DNA from: JAWXCH01 sp034440595
GTDB taxonomy: Bacteria > Planctomycetota > Planctomycetia > Pirellulales > JALHPA01
NCBI GenBank assembly: GCA_034440595.1
Contig: JAWXCH010000590.1
Coordinates: 1 to 11,994, forward strand
Reading direction: 5' to 3'
DNA: 11,994 nt
Below, one piece after another: positions 11,483 through 11,994 of this stretch. Below the pieces are notes generated by a model, which made no database searches, was not told the origin of the DNA, and worked only from the letters and a program-made list of their open reading frames with translations. The number at the start of each line of letters is the position of its first letter. Position 1 is the stretch's first letter. The translations under genes and the position numbers were made by a program.

Positions 11483-11994
11483 TTAATCGTCGGTATCTTC
11501 GACTTCGACCGGGGGCTTTTGCAGCACATCGTCGACCAGGCCATATTCCTTGGCCTCAACAGCGCTCAGGTATCGGTCACGGTCGGTGTCTTTTTGGATC
11601 CGTTCGATCGGCTGACCGGTGTGCCCGGCCAAAATCTGATTGAGCGATTCGCGCGTTTTGATGATTTCGTTGGCTTGAATCTCGATATCCGAGACCTGAC
11701 CACCGACCTGACCATACGGCTGATGGATCATCACCTTGGAATTAGGCAAAGCAAACCGCTTTCCCTTCGTTCCGCCAGCTAGCAGAACTGCACCCATGCT
11801 AGCAGCCAGCCCGACGCAATAAGTCGAGACCGGGCAGGTCAAAATCTGCATAGTGTCGTAGATGGCCATACCGGCGGTGACGCTGCCACCGGGCGAATTG
11901 ATGTAAAAGTGGATCTCTTTCTTGCGGTTGTCGCTTTGGAGGTAAAGCAACGTCATGATGAGCTCGTTGGCATTGCCGTCGAACACTTGGCCTT
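11483..11994 (-). CDS. clpP: ATP-dependent Clp protease proteolytic subunit, second copy (N-terminus outside window)
   Basis: The frame is open through base 11994; the visible 170 residues begin at G-Q-V-F-D-G-N-A-N, which corresponds to the end of the first ClpP strand, so roughly 30-40 residues are missing. A GTG at 11986-11984 is not the true start. The triad is intact: Ser in A-A-S-M-G-A (about visible residue 65), His in M-I-H-Q-P (about 90) and Asp in D-T-D-R-D-R-Y (about 139). I-N-S-P-G-G-S-V-T-A-G is present. Compared with the neighbouring copy it has Y-G-Q-V-G-G-Q-V-S-D after the His motif, the more common ClpP form, and an acidic tail E-V-E-D-T-D-D. The two genes lie in tandem, suggesting old duplication and possibly a mixed ClpP1-ClpP2 complex. 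In many bacteria tig precedes clpP; this cannot be seen here. Confidence 0.95.
   Translation of the reverse strand, partial: GQVFDGNANELIMTLLYLQSDNRKKEIHFYINSPGGSVTAGMAIYDTMQILTCPVSTYCVGLAASMGAVLLAGGTKGKRFALPNSKVMIHQPYGQVGGQVSDIEIQANEIIKTRESLNQILAGHTGQPIERIQKDTDRDRYLSAVEAKEYGLVDDVLQKPPVEVEDTDD

Noticed and set aside
11357..11782. 141-aa plus-strand frame opposite the partial clpP
   Set aside because: Antisense to a clearly conserved ClpP sequence, with no motif of its own.

Overview
The window looks like chromosomal DNA of a planctomycete, most likely of the Pirellula/Rhodopirellula/Blastopirellula group. This is inference from gene content and style: a type III glutamine synthetase, two adjacent ClpP genes, secreted and lipid-anchored proteins of low complexity with short coiled coils, long gene-free gaps full of inverted repeats, and mostly monocistronic genes. 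I see no phage, plasmid, CRISPR, IS or tRNA/rRNA signature. The region is ordinary core chromosome with several poorly characterised envelope proteins.

Layout, left to right. (1) 1-975 (+): C-terminal part of glutamine synthetase III (glnN), its 5' part outside the window. (2) 976-1223: convergent gap with three hairpins, the last a 14-bp perfect dyad that probably terminates both neighbours. (3) 1224-2357 (-): exported alpha/beta-hydrolase-like protein with a G-Y-S-Y-G nucleophile elbow. (4) 2358-2763: divergent gap with a small 15-bp tandem repeat. (5) 2764-2976 (+): 70-aa Cys-rich lipoprotein, followed by a gap with four stem-loops. (6) 3403-4692 (+): RlmI-type PUA plus methyltransferase rRNA (cytosine-C5) methylase. 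(7) 4693-5030: gap holding a 68-bp inverted pair of hairpin repeats and a second palindrome. (8) 5031-6530 (+): exported Pro/Ala/Glu-rich protein with helical ends. (9) 6531-6837: convergent gap with TTCAAGG dyads and a nested 71-bp terminator. (10) 6838-8502 (-): exported 554-aa Asp/Arg/Gly/His-rich protein ending in a coiled coil. (11) 8503-8942: gap with two dyads. (12) 8943-10472 (-): coiled-coil lipoprotein. (13) 10609-11208 (-): complete ClpP. (14) 11483 to beyond 11994 (-): second ClpP, its N-terminus outside the window.

Functional links. The two ClpP subunits both keep Ser-His-Asp triads and may form a two-subunit ClpP peptidase; a consensus TATAAT in the gap between them suggests that the downstream copy also has its own promoter. 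The other genes do not form an obvious pathway. Five of them encode exported or lipid-anchored proteins of unknown role (hydrolase, small lipoprotein, Pro/Ala/Glu-rich protein, Gly/Arg/His-rich protein, coiled-coil lipoprotein), so the stretch 1.2-10.5 kb is largely an envelope/secretome neighbourhood.

The most distinctive non-coding signal is the repeat pair at 4740-4807. Its two units share fixed blocks, and where they differ the changes are compensatory within each unit's own stem. This indicates a REP-like hairpin family under structural constraint. No undescribed multi-gene system (defence, secretion, biosynthesis) could be demonstrated.
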